Assembly: GCA_955652675.1 (NCBI GenBank)
Contig: CATPBP010000085.1
Coordinates: 1 to 35,822 of the forward strand
Direction of reading: 5' to 3'
From: Candidatus Dormiibacterota bacterium
Lineage (GTDB): Bacteria; Chloroflexota; Dormibacteria; Dormibacterales; Dormibacteraceae
DNA length: 35,822 nt
The translations under genes were made by a program, and so were the position numbers. The notes under the pieces were generated by a model. It was given only the letters and a program-made list of their open reading frames with translations, did no database searches and was not told the DNA's origin. This document shows positions 34,765 through 35,822 of the stretch, piece after piece (positions within the stretch are counted from its first letter, which is position 1; each line of letters begins with the position of its first letter).

Positions 34765-35000
34765 TGATCGGCCACGCGAACTCAGTGACGACCAGGGCGA
34801 TTTCGGTCCGAAGACGACCAGGGCGTCACGTACCGCCACATCCTCGAGCTTCGGCAGAAAGCTGATCAGATCGGTGTCTTAGCGAGACCGGAGTTGGCTC
34901 AGCCTACGACCATTCGTACGCCATGGAGAGGCGGGCTTGGTCGACGACCCCGTTTAAACGGGCTCCGCCGACCGGGGGTGAGCCCGGCAGACTGAAGCCC
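34765..35000 (+). other. Intergenic region with a 26-nt tandem duplication
   Basis: GACGACCAGGGCG occurs at 34787-34799 and 34813-34825, a 26-nt period. ATG 34754, overlapping the lyase end, opens only 42 codons as it stands (stop 34880-34882), but removing one 26-nt unit would give about 71 codons with YRHILELRQKADQIGVL. It may be a small gene broken by duplication; evidence is thin. Confidence 0.3.
34949..34962. promoter_or_regulatory. 14-bp palindrome upstream of the luciferase-like gene
   Basis: CCCGTTTAAACGGG is perfectly self-complementary and lies 38 bases before ATG 35001. Its AT-rich core in a GC-rich region suits a repressor operator. Confidence 0.4.
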
Positions 35001-35822
35001 ATGCAGATTGGCGTCGTCTACCCACAGAACGAGCTTGGAGGAGATCCGAGCGCTGTTCGGCAAATCGGGAGAGCGGTCGAGGACCTGGGCTTTGACCACC
35101 TTCTCGCTTACGACCACGTGCTCGGGGCCGTTCACGCCGATCGGACGCCTTCGATCACGGGCCCCTACACAGAGCACGATCCGTTCCACGACCCGTTTGT
35201 GATGTTCGCCTATCTGGCCGGCATCACCAAGCGAATCGGATTCGCCACGGGGATCCTGATCCTTCCGCAGCGCCCGACAGCGCTCGTGGCACGGCAGGCG
35301 GCCGATGTCGATCTCCTGTCCGGCGGTCGACTGCGCCTCGGTGTAGGGGTCGGCTGGAACCCGGTCGAGTACGAAGCCCTTGGGCAGGACTTCCGTACCC
35401 GCGGGGCCAGGCAGGAGGAGCAGATCCAGCTCCTTCGCCGGTTGTTTACAGAACCCGTGGTCGACTTCTCGGGCCGATTCGACCGGATTGACAGAGCCTC
35501 ACTGGTACCGAAGCCGGCACGGCCGATCCCGATCTGGCTGGGTGGATCTGGCGAAGTTGCGTTCGACCGGGCCGCCCGGCTTGCGGACGGCTTCATCTTC
35601 TTCGGTGGCGGCATCAACCACGTCGTTGACGCCTGGAAGCGGCTGCGAGATCGCGTTGACGGCCTCGGCAGGTCGGTCGAAGACTTCGGCGGGGACTATG
35701 TGGCGGTTGGTCTGGGCAGCGTAGGCGACGTGACGGCGGAGATCGATGCCTGGCGCGAGGCAGCTGGTACCCATTTCTCGGTTGTCACGATGGGCCTCGG
35801 CTTGGACTCCGTCGACGGCCAC
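35001..35822 (+). CDS. LLM-class flavin-dependent oxidoreductase (partial)
   Basis: A luciferase-like monooxygenase-family TIM barrel, open through the last base (274 codons seen, C-terminus outside). Family marks: MQIGVVYPQNELGGDPSAVR, GFDHLLAYDHVLG, HDPFVMFAYLAGITKRIGFA, TGILILPQRPTALVARQAAD, LLSGGRLRLGVGVGWNPVEY and PIPIWLGGSGEVAFDRAARL. The LGVGVGWNPVEY form is common in the F420-dependent subgroup of actinobacteria and Chloroflexi, so F420 is the likelier cofactor, though FMN is possible. Substrate unknown. No good ribosome binding site is seen; a 14-bp palindrome lies upstream. Confidence 0.93.
   Translation, partial: MQIGVVYPQNELGGDPSAVRQIGRAVEDLGFDHLLAYDHVLGAVHADRTPSITGPYTEHDPFHDPFVMFAYLAGITKRIGFATGILILPQRPTALVARQAADVDLLSGGRLRLGVGVGWNPVEYEALGQDFRTRGARQEEQIQLLRRLFTEPVVDFSGRFDRIDRASLVPKPARPIPIWLGGSGEVAFDRAARLADGFIFFGGGINHVVDAWKRLRDRVDGLGRSVEDFGGDYVAVGLGSVGDVTAEIDAWREAAGTHFSVVTMGLGLDSVDGH

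Noticed and set aside
34949-34962. GTTTAAAC as a cloning-vector restriction site
   Set aside because: The surrounding sequence has native composition and continues into genuine genes on both sides; no vector sequence is seen.

Overview
The window is GC-rich throughout, uses GTG and TTG start codons often, and shows both Shine-Dalgarno-led genes and a few that look leaderless. With an F420/FMN-type luciferase-like oxidoreductase, a class III CoA-transferase/citryl-CoA lyase pair, PnuC, HdeD, ClpB/GrpE and a DUF3500 protein, it fits a soil- or sediment-type Chloroflexota/Dormibacterota or deep actinobacterial chromosome. This placement is inference; no rRNA, tRNA or single-copy marker is present to fix it. 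No CRISPR array, intact IS element, prophage or plasmid functions were seen.

Left part (1-6100): a partial AlkA-type DNA glycosylase and a cold-shock protein on the minus strand. Then comes a tightly overlapping plus-strand operon (1341-5472) of an esterase-fold hydrolase, a RimK-like ATP-grasp ligase, a circularly permuted ATP-grasp ligase and a GCS2-type carboxylate-amine ligase. Three amide-forming enzymes plus a hydrolase suggest an uncharacterised small peptide or amide metabolite; this is the best candidate for an undescribed system. Two small proteins follow.

Middle (6100-18400): glycogen-debranching-type glucosidase coupled to a small membrane protein, a FAD aromatic-ring-type monooxygenase with a palindromic operator candidate, a frameshifted IS481-type transposase tail, a zinc-ribbon thioredoxin, and a stress region. 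That region holds a DnaK stub that breaks off after about 35 residues, a frameshifted Hsp20, an intact ClpB, HdeD, glucose-6-phosphate dehydrogenase and a divergent GrpE.

Right part (18400-35822): a monooxygenase-like ABM protein, PnuC, a secreted type I phosphodiesterase, a decayed Lon protease, DUF3500, glycerate kinase overlapping phosphoglycerate mutase, an alpha-hydroxy-acid oxidase translationally overlapped by a truncated Gfo/Idh/MocA stub, a DHFR-fold reductase, a metal-ligand-free M24 (creatinase-like) protein, a universal stress protein, a broken metallo-beta-lactamase-fold gene, a coupled CoA-transferase/citryl-CoA lyase pair, and a luciferase-like oxidoreductase cut by the window end.

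The window is unusually rich in gene remnants (DnaK, Hsp20, Lon, MBL-fold, Gfo/Idh/MocA, transposase and possibly one more). Two of them keep good ribosome binding sites and end on the start codon of the next gene, so they may now act as translated leaders. Assembly indels could explain single frameshifts but not the truncations and the combined lesions in lon.
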